From the NCBI RefSeq assembly GCF_024679095.1, contig NW_026110552.1:496001-560000 (forward strand): a DNA stretch of 64,000 nt. The letters run 5' to 3'. The translations under genes were made by a program, and so were the position numbers. Shown one piece after another: positions 1-14,867 of the stretch (position 1 is the first letter of the stretch; the number at the start of each line of letters is the position of its first letter). The notes beneath the pieces are model-generated. The model did no database searches and was not told the origin of the DNA. It saw nothing but the letters and a program-made list of their open reading frames with translations. This DNA is from Eriocheir sinensis (taxonomy: Eukaryota; Arthropoda; Malacostraca; Decapoda; Varunidae).

Positions 1-2059
1 TTATGTGTATTTTGTATATATATTTTCATAAAAATTTACGTAATATTATTGTGTGTATTCGTATATATTTTGATAAAATTTTTCATTATTTTATGTGTTT
101 TTTGCATATCTATTTCAATAAAAATCTACCTTATTGTATGTGTATTTTGTATATTTATTTTAATACAAATTTAATTATTTTATGTGTATTTTTATATATA
201 TATTTTTTTTAAATATGAGATATTTTATGGGTATTTTGCATCTTTAATTTTATAAATTTTTACATTACGTACATATCTTTTATACGTATTTACATTATTT
301 AATGTGTATTTTGTTTATATATTTTTATACAAATTTACGTTAATATATTTTGATACAAATTTACACTATTTTATGTATTTTCTATATTTATTTCAATTCA
401 AATTTAGCTTATTTTATGTGTCTTTTGTATATCTATTTTCATACAAATTTAATTATTTTTGTTTATTTTTGTATTAAGTTTTATACAATTTTACGTTAAT
501 TTATGTGTATTTTGTATATTTATATTTATACAAGTAAACATTCTTTTATTGGCATTTAGTTTATTTATTTTGATACGAATTTACATTATTTTATGTGTAT
601 TTTGTATACATTTTCTTATACGTATTTACATCATTTTATGTGTATTTTGTATATATATTTTATAGAAATCTACGTTATTTTATGTGTATTCGTATGTATA
701 TTTTGAAACAAATTTACATTGTTTTATTTGTATTTTGCATATCTATTTCAATACAAATTTACCTTATTGTATGTGCATTTTGTATATTTATTGTAATACA
801 AATTTAAATATTTTATGTGCATTTTGGTATATATATTTTCATAAAAAATGCGTTGTTTTATGGGTATTTTGCATCTTTATTTTCATACAAATTTACATTA
901 TTTTATTAATATTCTGTGTATTTATTTTTATACTATTTTACATTATTCTATTTGAGTTTTGTATATATTTTTTTATACATATTTACATTATTTAATGTGT
1001 ATTTTCTATATATATTTCATACAAATTTTCGTTATTTTAAGTGTATTTGTTTATATATTTTTATTCAAATTTATATTATTTTATGTGTATTTTGTATATG
1101 TATTTCAATAGAAATTTACCTAATTTCATGTGTATTTAGTATACATATTTTATACAAATTTAAATTATTTTTTGTGTATTTTTGTATAGAGTTTTATTCA
1201 AATTTACAATATTCTATATGTATTTTATATATCTATTTTCATACAAATACACATTCTTTTATTGATATTTTGTTTATTTATTTTGACGCGAATTTACATA
1301 ATTTAATGTGTATTGTGTATATATATTTTTATACGTATTTACGTCATTTCATGTGTATTTTGTATATAAATTTCTATCGAAATATACGTTATTTTATATG
1401 TATTCGTATATATATTTTGAAACAAATATACATTGTTTTATGTGAATTTTGCATATTTTTTCAATACAAATTTACCTTATTGTACGTGCATTTTGTATAT
1501 TAATTTTAATACAAATTTAGCTATTCTATGTGTATTTTTGTATATGTATTTTTATAAAAATATGCTTTATTTTATGGGTATTTTGCATCTTTATTTTCAA
1601 ACAAAATTACATTATTTTATTGATATTCTGTGTATTTATTTTGATACGATTTTACATTATTCTATGTATATTTTGTATATCTATTTTATACCAATGTACG
1701 TTATTTTATGTGAATTTGTTTTCATTTCATACAAATTTACATTATTTTATGTGAATTTTGTACATGTTTTAAATACAAATTTAACTAAGTATGTGTATTT
1801 TGTATATCTATTTTCATACAAATTGAAATTAATTTCGTGTATTTTTGTATATATTTTTATTCAAATTTTCGTAATTTTATGTGTATTTTGTATATTTATT
1901 TTCCGACATATATACGTTCTTTTATCGGAATTTTATTTATTTATTTTGATACGAATTTTCATTTTTTTTAGGTGTATTTGATATATATATTTTTAAACTT
2001 ATTTACATAATTTTATATGTATTTTGAATATATATTTTCATAGAAATTTACTCTATATG
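1..2059 (+). repeat. 45-bp satellite, T-rich strand forward
   Basis: Tandem monomers of 42-46 bp. The variant monomers recur in the same order about 712 bp apart: the TTTGAAACAAA variant at about 703 and 1416, the GCATCTTTATTTT variant at 871 and 1585, and the 'ACATTCTTTTATT' type at about 536 and 1248. This shows a higher-order unit of about 16 monomers. The block is the outer end of a large inverted repeat whose mirror lies at about 29825-31901. No gene is supported; the open frames here are repeat translations. Confidence 0.93.
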
Positions 2060-5000
2060 TATATGTATAGAAAATACACATGAAATAATCTAAATTCGTA
2101 TCGAAATAAATGAACAAAATACCGATAAAATAATGTAATTTTGAATGAAAATATATATAGAAAATACACATAAAATAACGTAAATACAAATAAATATATA
2201 CACATAAAATGATTTGAATTTGAATGAAAATAGATATAAAAATAAACAAAATAAGGCAAATTTATAATGAAATATATATATACAAAATACACATAAAATA
2301 ATGTAGATTTGTTTCAAAATATATATACGAATACACATAAAATAACGTAGATTTCTATAGAAATATATATACAAAATACACATGAAATGTTGTAAATACG
2401 TATAAAAATATATATACAAAATACACATTAAATAATGTAAATTCGTGTCAAAATAAATAATTAAAATATCAATAAAAGAATCTGTATTTGTATGAAAATA
2501 CATATACAAAATACACATAAAATAACGTAAATTTGTATAAAACTATATATAAAAATACACAAACATAAGTTAAATTTGTATGAAAATAAATATACAAAAT
2601 ACACATAAAATTAGGTAAATTTGTAAAGAAATACATATACAAAATACACATAAAATAATGTAAATTTGAATGAAAATATATAAACAAATACACTTAAATT
2701 AACATAAATTTGTATAAAATATATATAAAAAATACTCATTAAATAATGTAAATATGTATAAAAAATATAAATACAAAACACAAATAGAATAATGTAAAAT
2801 CGTATTAAAATAAATACACAGAATGTAAATAAAATAATGTAAATTTGTATGAAAATAAAGATGCAAAATACCCATAAAATACACATGAAAGGATGTAAAT
2901 ATGTATAAAAATATATATACAAAATACACATTAAATAATGTAAATTCACGTCAAAATAAATAAACAAAATGTCAATAAAAGAATGTGTATTTGTATGAAA
3001 AAAAATATACAAAATCCACATAAGATAATATAAATTTGTATAAAACTATATACAAAAAAACACAAAAATAATTTAAATTTGTATGAAAATAAATATACAA
3101 AATACACATAAAATTAGGTAAATTTTTATTGAAATACATATACAAAATACACATAAAATACTGTAAATTTGAATGAAAATACATAAACAGATACACTTAA
3201 AATAACGTAAATTTGTATAAAACAAATTTATACAAAACACAAATAGAATAATGTAAAATCGTATCAAAATAAATACACAGAATATTAATAAAATAATGTA
3301 AATTTGTACGAAAATAAAGAAGCAAAATACCCATAAAATAACGCATTTTTTTTAAATATATATACAAAAACACACATAAAAAAATTTATTTGTATTAAAA
3401 TAAATATATACAAAATACACATACAATAAGGTAAATCTGTATTGAAATAGATATGCAAAATACATAGAAAACAATGTAAATTTGTTTCAAAATATATATA
3501 CGAATACACATAAAATAACGTAGATTTGTATAAAAATATATATACAAAATACACGTAAAATGAAGTAAATACGTATAAAAAAATGTATACAAAATACACA
3601 TAAAATAATGTAAAATCGTATCAAAATAAATAAACAAAATACCAATAAAAGAATGTGTATTTGTATAAATATAAATATACAAAATACACATAAAATAACG
3701 TAAATTTGTATAAAACTATACAAAAATACACAGAAGTAATTAAATTCGTATGAAAATAGATATACAAAATACAGATAAAATAAGCTAAATTTGAATTGAA
3801 ATGTATATACAAAATACATAAGATAACGTAAATTTGTATCAAAATATTTATAAAAAGACATATAATAACGTAAATTTGTTTAAAAATATATAAACAAAAT
3901 ACACATTAAGTAATGTAAATACGTATAAAAAATATGTATAAAATACACATATAATCATGTAATTCGTATCAAACTAAATAAAAAAAATAGCAATATAATA
4001 ATGTAAATTTGTATGAGTAAACATATACAAATACATATAAAATAACGCTAATTTCTATAAAAATATATGTCCAAAAATGATCGTAAAATAAATTAACTTT
4101 GGATAAAAATATATATACAAAACACACATTAAATAATGTAAATCCGTACATAAAATAACCTAAATTTGTATAAAACTATATACAAAAATACACAAAAATA
4201 ATTTAAATTTGTATGAAAAGAAATATACAAAATACACATAAAATTAGGTTAATTTCTATTGAAATACATATACAAAATACACATAAAATAATGTAAATTT
4301 GAAAGAAAATATATAAACAAATACACATATAATAAGGTAAATTTGTATGAAATATATATACAAAATACACATTAAATAATGTAGATATGTATAAAAAAAT
4401 ATATACAAAACACAAATAGAATAATGTAAAATCGTATCAAAATATATACACAGAATATTAATAAAATAATGTAAATTTGTATGAAAATTAAGATGCAAAA
4501 TAACGCATTTTTTATAAAATTATTGATACCAAAATACACAAAAAATATTTGAATTTGTATCAAAATAAATATACAAAATGCACATACAATAAGGTAAATT
4601 TGTATTGAAATAGATATGCAAAATACATATAATATAATGTAAGTTTGTTTCAAAATATATGCGAATACACATAAAATAACGTAGATTTCTATAAAAATAC
4701 ATATACAAAATACACATAAAATTAAGTAAATACGTATAAAAAATGTATACAAAATACACATAAAATAATGTAAATTCGTATAAATATAAATAAACAATAT
4801 AGCAATAAAAGAATGTGTATTTGTATAAATATAAATATACAAAATGCACATAAAATAACGTAAATTTATATAAAACTATATACATGAAATAACGCAAATT
4901 TCTATAAAAATATGTACAAAATGAACATAAAATAAATTTGCATAAAATATATATACAAAACACACATTAGATAATGTAAATGAGTATAAAATATGTATAC

Positions 5001-6396
5001 AAAATACCTATGAAATAATCTAAATTCGTATCGAGTTAAATTAAGAAAATACCAATATAATAATGTAATTTTGGATGAAAATATATATACAAAATACACA
5101 TAAAATAACCTAAATACAAATACAAATATACACATAAAATAATTTAAAATTGAATGAAATAAATATACAAAACAAACATAAAATAAGGTAAATTTGTAAT
5201 GAAATACATGAAAAAATACACATAAAATAATATAAATTTGTAAGAAAATATATATACAAATACACATTAAATAACATGAATTTGTATAAAATTTGTATCA
5301 AAATATATACTTATACACACAATAAAATAACGTAATTTTTTTTATGAAAATGTATATACAAAATACACATAAAATAATTTAAATACGTAGAAAAATATAT
5401 ATACAAAAAACACTTAAAATAATGTAAATATGTATGAAAATATATAACCAAATACACATAAATAATGTAAATTTGGCTAAAATATATATACAAAATGAAC
5501 ATTAAATAATGTAAATATGTATAAAAAATATACAAAAACACATAGAATAATGTTAAATCGTATCAAAATAATTAAAGAGAATATCAATAAAATAATGTAA
5601 ATTTGTATGAAAATAAAGATGCAAAATATCCATATAATAACGCATATTTGCATAAAAATATATATACAAAAATACATATAAAATAATTAAATTTATATTA
5701 AAATAAATATACAAAATGCACGTACAATAAAGTAAATTTGTATTGAAATAGATATGCAAAATACACATTAATAATGTAAATTTGTATCAAAATATATATA
5801 CGAATACTCATAAAATAGAGTAAATTTCTATGAAAATATACATACAAAATAGATATACAAAATACACATATAACTAGTTAAACTTGTATTTAAATACATG
5901 TACAAAAAACACATAAAATAATGTAGATTTGTATGAAATGAAAACAAATACATTTTATATAAAATATATATACAAAATACACATAGAATAATGTAAAAAC
6001 ATATCAAAATAAATACACAGAATGAAAATAGATTTACAAAATACACATAACATAACTAAAATTTGTATTGAAATATATACAAAAATACATATAAATTATT
6101 TGAGTTTGTATGAAAATAGATATTCAAAATACACATAAAACTAGGTAAATTTCTTTTGAAATATATATACAAAATACCCATAAAATATTGTAAATTTGTG
6201 TCAAAATATATAGACAAATTCACATAAAATAACGTAAATTTGTATGAAAAATATATACAAAATACACATAGAATAATGTCAAATCGTATCAAAATGAAGG
6301 AGCAGAATATCAATAAAATAACGTAAATTTTTATGAAAATAAAGATGCAAAATACCCATAAAATAAAGCATATTTTTATAAAAATACATATACAAA
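2060..6396 (-). repeat. 45-bp satellite, reversed block
   Basis: The orientation flips near 2060, where TTTACTCTATATGTATATG meets A-rich TAGAAAATACACATG. Monomers then read in reverse for 4.3 kb. The TTTGTTTCAAAATATA variant appears near 2306, 3481 and 4646, about 1.17 kb apart, so the 16-mer order is scrambled or expanded here. The block mirrors 23421-29825 and contains the empty site (5628-5634) that matches the transposon insertion point in the other arm. Confidence 0.92.
5628..5634 (-). other. Related empty site for the transposon (mirror arm)
   Basis: ATCCATA on the plus strand, i.e. a single TATGGAT on the reversed monomer, at exactly the mirror position of the insertion in the other inverted-repeat arm. 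No element or excision scar is present. Confidence 0.9.
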
Positions 6397-7153
6397 AATT
6401 TACATTATTTGATATGTATTTTGTATATATATTTTTATACGTATTTACATAATTTCATACGTATTTTGTATATATATTTCAATAGAAATCTACTTTATTT
6501 TATGTGTATTCGTATATATATTTTGAAACAAATTTACATTATTTATATGTATATTTTGAATATCTCTTTAATACAAATTTACCTTATATATGTATTTTGT
6601 ATATTTATTTCAATACAAATTTAAATATTTTATGTGTATTTTGGTATATATATTTTATAAAAATGCGAAAATTTTTGGGAATTTTACATCTTTATTTTCA
6701 TACAAATTTACATTATTTTATTGATATTGTATTTATTTTGATACGATTTTACATTATTCTATTTGTTTTTGTATATATTTTTTATACACATTTACATTAT
6801 TTAATGTGTATCTTGCAAATATATTTTATACAAATTTACGTTATTTTAAGTATTTGTTTTTATATTTTCATTCAAATTTACATTTATTTTAATTCGAAAT
6901 TACATTATTTTATGTATTTTGTATACATTTTTTATACGTATTTACTTAATTTTATGTGTATTTTGTATATATATTTTATAGAAATCTACGTTTTTATTTG
7001 TATTCGTATATATATTTTGAAACAAATTTACATTGTTTTATATGTATTTTGCATATCTCTTTCAATACAAATTTACCTTATTGTATGTATTTTGTATATT
7101 TATTTCAATGCAAATTTAAATATTTTATGTGTATTTTGGTATATATTTTTATA
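6397..7153 (+). repeat. 45-bp satellite, forward block
   Basis: The orientation returns to forward at about 6396. Several monomers are shortened relative to the rest of the array (for example TATTTATATGTATATTTTG near 6541). It mirrors about 22660-23421, but with more small deletions than the outer part of the inverted repeat. Confidence 0.9.
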
Positions 7154-8405
7154 AGATTACGTAAATTTGAATAAAAATATATACAAAAAAACAAAAAAAT
7201 AAATTTCAATTTGTATGAAAATAGATATACAAAATACACATATAATTAGTTAAATTTGTATTTAGATACATGTACAAAATACACATAAAATAATGTAAAT
7301 TTGTATGAAATGAAAACAAATTCACATAAAATTCGCGTCAAAATAAATCAATAAAATATCAATAAAAGAATGTGTATTTGTATGAAAATAGATATACAAA
7401 ATACACATAAAATAACCTAAATTTGTATCAAACTATATACAAAAATACACAAAAATATTTTAAATTTGTATGAAAATAAATATACAAAATACACATAAAA
7501 TTAGGTAAATTTGTATTGAAATACACAAAATACACATAAAATAATGTATATTTGAATGAAAATACATAAGCAAATACACTTAAAATAACGTAAATTTGTA
7601 TAAAAAAATATGTACAAAACACAAATAGAATAATGTAAAATCGTATCAAAATAAATACATAGAATATTAATAAAATAATGTAAATTTGTATGAAAATAAA
7701 GAAGCAAAATACCAATAAAATAACGCATTTATAAAAATATATATACCAAAATACACATAAAAAAATTAAATTTGTATTAAAATAAATATACAAAAAACAC
7801 ATACAATAAGGTAAATTTGTATTGAAATAGATATGCAAAATACATAAAAAACAATGTAAATTTGTTTCAAAATATATATACGAATACACATAAAATAACG
7901 TAGATTTCTATAAAAATATATATACAAAATACACATAAAATGAAGTAAATACCTTTAAAAAAATGTATACAAAATACACATAAAATAATGTAAATTCGTA
8001 TCAAAATAAATAAACAAAATACCAATAAAAGAATGTGTATTTGTATAAATATAAATATACAAAATACACATAAAATAACGTAATTTTATATAAAACTATA
8101 TACAAAAATACACAGAAGTAATTAAATTTGTATGAAAATATATACAAAATTCACACAAAATAAGCTAAATTTGAATTGAAATATATATACAAAATACATG
8201 CAATAAAGTAAATTTGTATCAAAATATTTATACAAATACATATATAATAACGTAAATTTGTATGAAAATATATAAACAAAATACACATTAAATAATGTAA
8301 ATACGTATAAAAAATATGTACAAAATACACATATAATCATGTAATTCGTATCAAAATAAATAAACAAAATACCAATAAAATAATATAAATTTGTATGAGT
8401 AAACG
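7154..8405 (-). repeat. 45-bp satellite, reversed block
   Basis: It begins at the junction TATAAGATTACGTAAATTTG, outside the mirrored arms of the large inverted repeat. The same junction occurs in reverse complement near 9338. The monomer order resembles 3300-4000 and 37.0-37.6 kb, the latter in inverse orientation. Confidence 0.9.
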
Positions 8406-9338
8406 TGTATGTTGCATATTTTTTCAATACAAATTTATTTTATTATATACGCATTTTGTATATTAATTTTAATATATGTGTATTTGAATATATATTATGA
8501 TACAAATTTACATTATTTTATGTATTTTCTATATTTATTTCAATTCAAATTTAGCTTATTTTATGTGTCTTTTGTATATCTATTTTCATACAAATTTTTT
8601 TTTTTGTATATAGTTTTATACAATTTTACGTTATTTTATGTGTATTTTGTATATTTATATTTATACAAGTAAACATTCTTTTATTGGCATTTAGTTTATT
8701 TATTTTGATACGAATTTACATTATTTTATGTGTATTTTGTATACATTTTCTTATACGTATTTACTTCATTTTATGTGTATTTTGTATATATATTTTTATA
8801 GAAATCTACGTTATTATATGTGTATTCGTATATATATTTTGAAACAAAATTACATTGTTTTATGTGTATTTTGCATATCTATTTCAATACAAATTTACCT
8901 TATTGTATGTGCATTTTGTATATTTATTGTAATACAAATTTAAATATTTTGTGTATTTTGGTATATATATTTTCATAAAAAATTTATTGGTATGTTGCAT
9001 CTTTATTTTCATACAAATTTACATTATTTTATTAATATTCTGTGTATTTATTTTGATACTATTTTACTTTATTCTATTTGTGTTTTGTATATATTTTTTT
9101 ATACATATTTACATTATTTAATATGTATTTTCTATATATATTTCATACAAATTTACGTTATTTTAAGTGTATTTGTTTATATATTTTCATTCAAATTTAC
9201 ATTATTTTATGTGTATTTTGTATATGTATTTCAATAGAAATTTAACTAGTTTTATGTGTATTTTGTATATATATTTTTATACAAATTTAAATTATTTTTT
9301 TGTTTTTTTGTATATATTTTTATTCAAATTTACGTAAT
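8406..9338 (+). repeat. 45-bp satellite, forward block
   Basis: It begins at AAACGTGTATGTTGCATATT. It carries the full run of variants from the CAATTCAAATTTAGC monomer through the TTTGAAACAAA (about 8837) and GCATCTTTATTTT (about 8997) monomers. The order is the same as at 360-1130. There are no genes. Confidence 0.9.
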
Positions 9339-9466
9339 CTTATAAAAATATATATACCAAAAAACACATAAAATATTTAAATTTGCTTTGAAATAAATAT
9401 AGAAAACAATAAGGTAAATTTGTATTGAAAGAGATATGCAAAAATACATATAAAACAATGTAAATT
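9339..9466 (-). repeat. Small inverted satellite island, about 3 monomers
   Basis: A reversed segment of about 128 bp lies between two forward blocks. Its left junction is the reverse complement of the one at 7153. Its contents (AAATATTTAAATTTGC, AATAAGGTAAATTTG) match the reverse complement of about 7032-7153, so it looks like an inverted copy of that end. Confidence 0.8.
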
Positions 9467-10352
9467 AATAGAGTTTTATACAAATTTACAATATTTTATG
9501 TGTATTTTGTATATCTATTTTCATACAAATACACATTCTTTTATCGATATTTTGTTTATTTATTTTGATGCGAATTTACATTATTTAATGTGTATTGTGT
9601 ATATATATTTTTATACGTATTTACGTCATTTCATGTGTATTTTGTATATATATTTCTATAGAAATATACGTTATTTTATGTGTATTCGTATATATATTTT
9701 GAAACAAATATACATTGTTTTATGTGCATTTTGTATATTTTTTCAATACAAATTTCCCTTATGGTACATGCATTTTGTATATTAATTTTAATACAAATTC
9801 AATTATTCTATGTGTATTCTTGTATATGTATTTTTAAAAAAATATGCTTTATTTTATGGGTATTTCCATCTTTATTTTCATTCAAAACTACATTATTTTA
9901 TTGATATTCTGTGTATTTATTTTGATACGATTTTACATTATTGTATGTATATTTTGTATATCTATTTTATACAAATGTACGTTATTTTATGTGAATTTGT
10001 TTTCATTTCATACAAATTTACATTATTTTATGTGTATTTTGTACATGTATTTAAATACAAATTTAACTAATTATATGTGTATTTTATATATCTATTTTTA
10101 TACAAATTGAAATTTATTTTTTTGTTTTTTTGTATATACTTTTATTCAAATTTTCGTAATTTTATGTGTATTTTGTATATTTATTTTCCTACAAATATAC
10201 GTTCTTTTATCGGAATTTTGTTTATTTATTTTGATACGAATTTTCATTTTTTTAGGGTTATTTGATATATATATTTTTATACTTATTTACATAATTTTAT
10301 ATGTATTTTGAATATATATTTTCATAGAAATTTACCCTATATGTATATACTA
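9467..10352 (+). repeat. 45-bp satellite, forward block
   Basis: The monomer order is that of 1190-2050, and an inverted copy lies at about 32.55-33.40 kb. The block ends in TTTACCCTATATGTATATAC, closely related to the turn at 2060, so the two forward-to-reverse junctions share an origin. Confidence 0.9.
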
Positions 10353-12257
10353 AAAACACAAAAATAAATTTGTATGAAAATAAATATACAAAATACACAT
10401 AAAATTAGGTAAATTTGTATTGAAATACATATACAAAATACACTTAAAATAATGTAAATTTGAATGAAATTATATAAACAAATACACTTAAAATGACGTT
10501 AATTTGTATAAAGTATATATAAAAAATACACATTAAATAATGAAAATATGTATAAAAAAATATATACAAAACACAAATAGTATAATATAAAATCGTATCA
10601 AAATATATACACAGAATATTAATAAAATAATGTACATTTGTATGAAAACTAAGATGCAAAATACCTATAAAATAACGCATTTTTTATAAAATTATATATA
10701 CCAAAATACACATAAAATATTTGAATTTGTATTAAAATAAATATACAAAATGCACATACAATAAGGTAAATTTGTATTGAAATAGATATGCAAAAAACAT
10801 ATAAAACAATGTAAATTTGTTTCAAAATATATATACGAATACACATAAAATTACGTAAATTTCTATAAATATATATCTACAAAATACAAATAAAATTAAG
10901 TAAATACGAATCAAAAATGTATACAAAATACACATAAAATAATGTAAATTCGTATAAATATAAATAAACAAAATACCAATAAGAGAATGTGTATTTGTAT
11001 AAATATAAATATAAAATGCACATAAAATAACGTAAATTTATATAAAAGTATATACAAAATACACAGAAGTAATTAAATTTGTATGAAAATAGATATACAA
11101 AATACACACAAAATAAGCTAAATTTGAATTGAAATATACATACAAAATACATAAAATAAAGTAAATTCGTTTCAAAATATTTTTAACAAATACACATATA
11201 ATAACGTAAATTTGTAAAAAAAATATATAAACAAATTACACATTAAGTAATGTAAATACGTATAAAAAAATATTTACAAAATACGCCAATAATCAAGTCA
11301 TTCGTATCAAAATAAATAAACAAAAAACTAATTAAATAATGTAAATTTGTATGAGAAAACATATACAAAATACACATAAAATAACGTTTTAAGTTTCTAT
11401 AAAAATATATGTACAAAAATGCACATAAAATTAGTTTGCATAAAAAAATATATACAAAACACACATTCGATAATGTAAATGAGTATAAAAATATGTATAC
11501 AAAATACCTATGAAATAATCTAAATTCGTACCGAGTTAAATTAAGAAAATAACAATAAAGTAATGTAATTTTGGATGAAAATATATATAGAAAACACACA
11601 TAAAATAACCTAAATACAAATACAAATATACACATTAAATAATTTAAAATTGAATGAAATAAATATACAAAATAAACATAAAATAAGGTAAATTTGTAAT
11701 AAAATATATGTAAGAATACACATAAAACAATATAAATTTGTATGAAAATATATATACAAATTCACATAAAATAACATGAATTTGTATAAAATGTTTCAAA
11801 ATATATACGAATACACACAATAAAATAACGTAAATTTTTATGAAAATATATAATTATATAAAATACACATAAAATAGTTTAAATACGTAGAAAAATATAT
11901 ATACAAAATACACATAAAATAATGTAAATTCGTAAAAAATTAAATACACAAAATTCCAATAAAAGAATGTATATATGTAGGAAAATATATATACAAAAAA
12001 CAAATAAAATAACTAAAATTTGTATAAAAATATATACAAATATACACAAAAATAATTTAAATTTGTTTGAAAATAGATATGCAAAATACACATAAAGTTA
12101 GGCAAATTTGTATTGAAATACATATACAAAACTCACATAAAATAATGTAAATTTGTATGAAAATATATAAACAAATACATATAAAATCACGTAAATTTGG
12201 ATAAAATATATATACAAAATATACATTAAATATTTTAAATATGTATAAAAATATATT
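10353..12257 (-). repeat. 45-bp satellite, reversed block
   Basis: Reversed monomers that match the order at about 4200-5400. The last part (about 11.9-12.26 kb) is copied at about 57.86-58.22 kb. The block ends in the nearly perfect palindrome AAAATATATTATATAATATA at the orientation switch. Confidence 0.9.
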
Positions 12258-14867
12258 ATATAATATATATTTTTATTGATATTTGCGTTATTTATGTGTA
12301 TTTTGTATATGTTTTCTCATAGAAATTTACATTATTTTATTGGTATTTTGTCTATTTACTTTGATACGAATTACATGATTATTTGTGTATTTTAAAATTT
12401 TTATACGTATTTACATTATTTAATGTGTATTTTGTTTATATATTTTTATACAAATTTACGTTATAATATGTGTATTTGTATAGGTATTTTGATAAAAATT
12501 TACATTATTTTAAGTATTTTGTATATATATTTCAATTCAAATTTAGCTTATTTTATTTGTATTTGAATGTGTATTTATTTTAATACAAAATCAAATATTT
12601 TATGTTTTTTCGTATTTATATTTTTATAAAAAATGCGTTATTTTATGGGTATTTTGCATCTTAATTTTCATACATATTTACATTATTTTATTAATATTTT
12701 CTGTATTTATTTTGATACGATTTTACATTATTTTATTTGTGTTTTGTATATATTTTTTTATACATATTTACATTATTTAATGTTTTTTTGTATATATATT
12801 TGATACAAATTTACGTTATTTTAAGTCTATATGTTTATATATTTTCATTCAAATTTACATTATTTTATGTGTATTTTGTATATGTATTTCAATACAAATT
12901 TACCTATTTTTATATGTTTTTTGTATATTTATTTTCATACAAGTTTAAATTATTTTTGTGTATTTTTGTATATAGTTTTATACAAATTTAGGTTATTTTA
13001 TGTGTATTTTGTATATATATTTTCATACAAATACACATTCTTTTCATGATATTTTGTTTATTTATTTTGACACGAATTAACATTATTTAATGTATTTTGT
13101 ATATATATTTTTATACGTATTTACATTATTTTAAGTGTATTTTGTATATATATTTCTATAGAAATCTGCGTTATTTTATGTGTATTCGTATATATATTTT
13201 GAAACAAATTTACATTATTTTATGTGTATTTTGCATATTTTTTCAATACAAATTTACCTTATTGTATGTGCATTTTGTATATTAATTTTAATACAAATTT
13301 GATTAATCTATGTGTATTTTTGTATATGTATTTTTATAAAAATATCCTTTATTTTATGGGTATTTTGCATCTTTATTTTCATACAAATTTACATTATTTT
13401 ATTGATATTCTGTGTATTTATTTTGATATGATTTTACATTATTCTATGTGTATTTTGTATAAATATTTTATATAAAATGTATTTGTTTTCATTTCATACA
13501 AATCTACATTATTTTATGTGTTTTTTGTACATGTATTTAAATACAAATTTAATTGGTTATATGTGTATTTTGTATATCTATTTTGTATGTATATTTTCAT
13601 AGAAATTTACTCTATTTTATGAGTATTCGTATATATATTTTGATACAAATTTACATTATTGATGTGTATTTTGCATATCTATTTCAATACAAATTTACTT
13701 TATTGTACGTGCATTTTGTATATTTATTTTAATACAAATTTAACTATTTTATATGTATTTTTGTATATATATTTTTATGCAAATATGCGTTATTATATGG
13801 ATATTTTGCATCTTTATTTTCATACAAATTTATATTATTTTATTGATATTCTCTTTATTTATTTTAATACGATTTAACATTATTCTATGTGTATTTTGTA
13901 TAATTTTTTTTTATACATATTTACATTATTTAATGTTCATTTTGTATATATATTTTATCCAAATTTACATTATTTTATGTGTATTTGTTTATATATTTTC
14001 ATACAAATTTACATTATTTTATGTGTTTTTTGTATATATATTTTTCTACGTATTTAAATTATTTTATGTGTATTTTGTATATACATTTTCATAAAAAAAT
14101 TACGTTATTTTATTGTGTGTATAAGTATATATTTTGATACAAATTTTATACAATTCATGTCATTTAATGTGTATTTGTATATATATTTTCATACAAATTT
14201 ATAATATTTTATGTGTATTTTTTCATATATTTCATTACAAATTTACCTTATTTTATTTTTATTTTGTATATTTATTTCACTCAATTTTAAATTATTTTAT
14301 GTGTATATTTGTATTTGTATTTAGGTTATTTTATGTGTATTTTGTATATATATTTTCATCCAAAATTACATTATTTTATTGATATTTTCTTAATTTAATT
14401 CGATACGAATTTAGATTATTTCATAGGTATTTTGTATACATATTTTTATACTCATTTACATTATCTAAAGTGTGTTTTGTATATATATTTTTATGCAAAT
14501 TTATTTAATGTTAATTTTTGTACATATATTTTTATAGAAATTTGCGTTATTTTATGTATATAGTTTTATATAAATTTACGTTATTTCATGTGCATTTTGT
14601 ATATTTATATTTATACAAATACACATTCTTTTATTGGTATATTGTTTATTTACATTTATACGAATTTACATTATTTTATGTGTATTTTGTTTACATTTTT
14701 TTATACGTATTTACTTAATATTATGTGTATTTTGTATATATATTTTTTATAGAAATCTACGTTATTTTATGTGTATTCGTATATATATTTTGAAACAAAT
14801 TTACATTATTTTATATGTATTTTGCATATCTATTTCAATACAAATTTACCTTATTGTATGTGCATTT
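11900..14867 (+). repeat. 3-kb segmental duplication, copy 1
   Basis: A collinear copy of 57.86-60.84 kb at a nearly constant offset of about 45.97 kb, spanning the palindromic turn at 12258. Similarity stops after GTGCATTTTGTATATGTATT near 14868. Confidence 0.82.

Larger units (their letters stand above)
1..7153 (+). repeat. Large inverted repeat, left arm (truncated by window edge)
   Basis: Position x pairs with about 31,885 minus x in the outer part. Inside the transposon position the sum falls to about 29,820, a step equal to the element plus its duplication. The three orientation switches inside the arm (2060, 6396, and the arm end at 7153) reappear mirrored at 29825, 23421 and about 22660. 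Confidence 0.9.

Noticed and set aside
7032..9466. A continuous third inverted repeat centred near 8246
   Set aside because: The outer junctions (7153 and 9338) are reverse complements, but the blocks in between do not pair at a constant sum, so only the ends are related.
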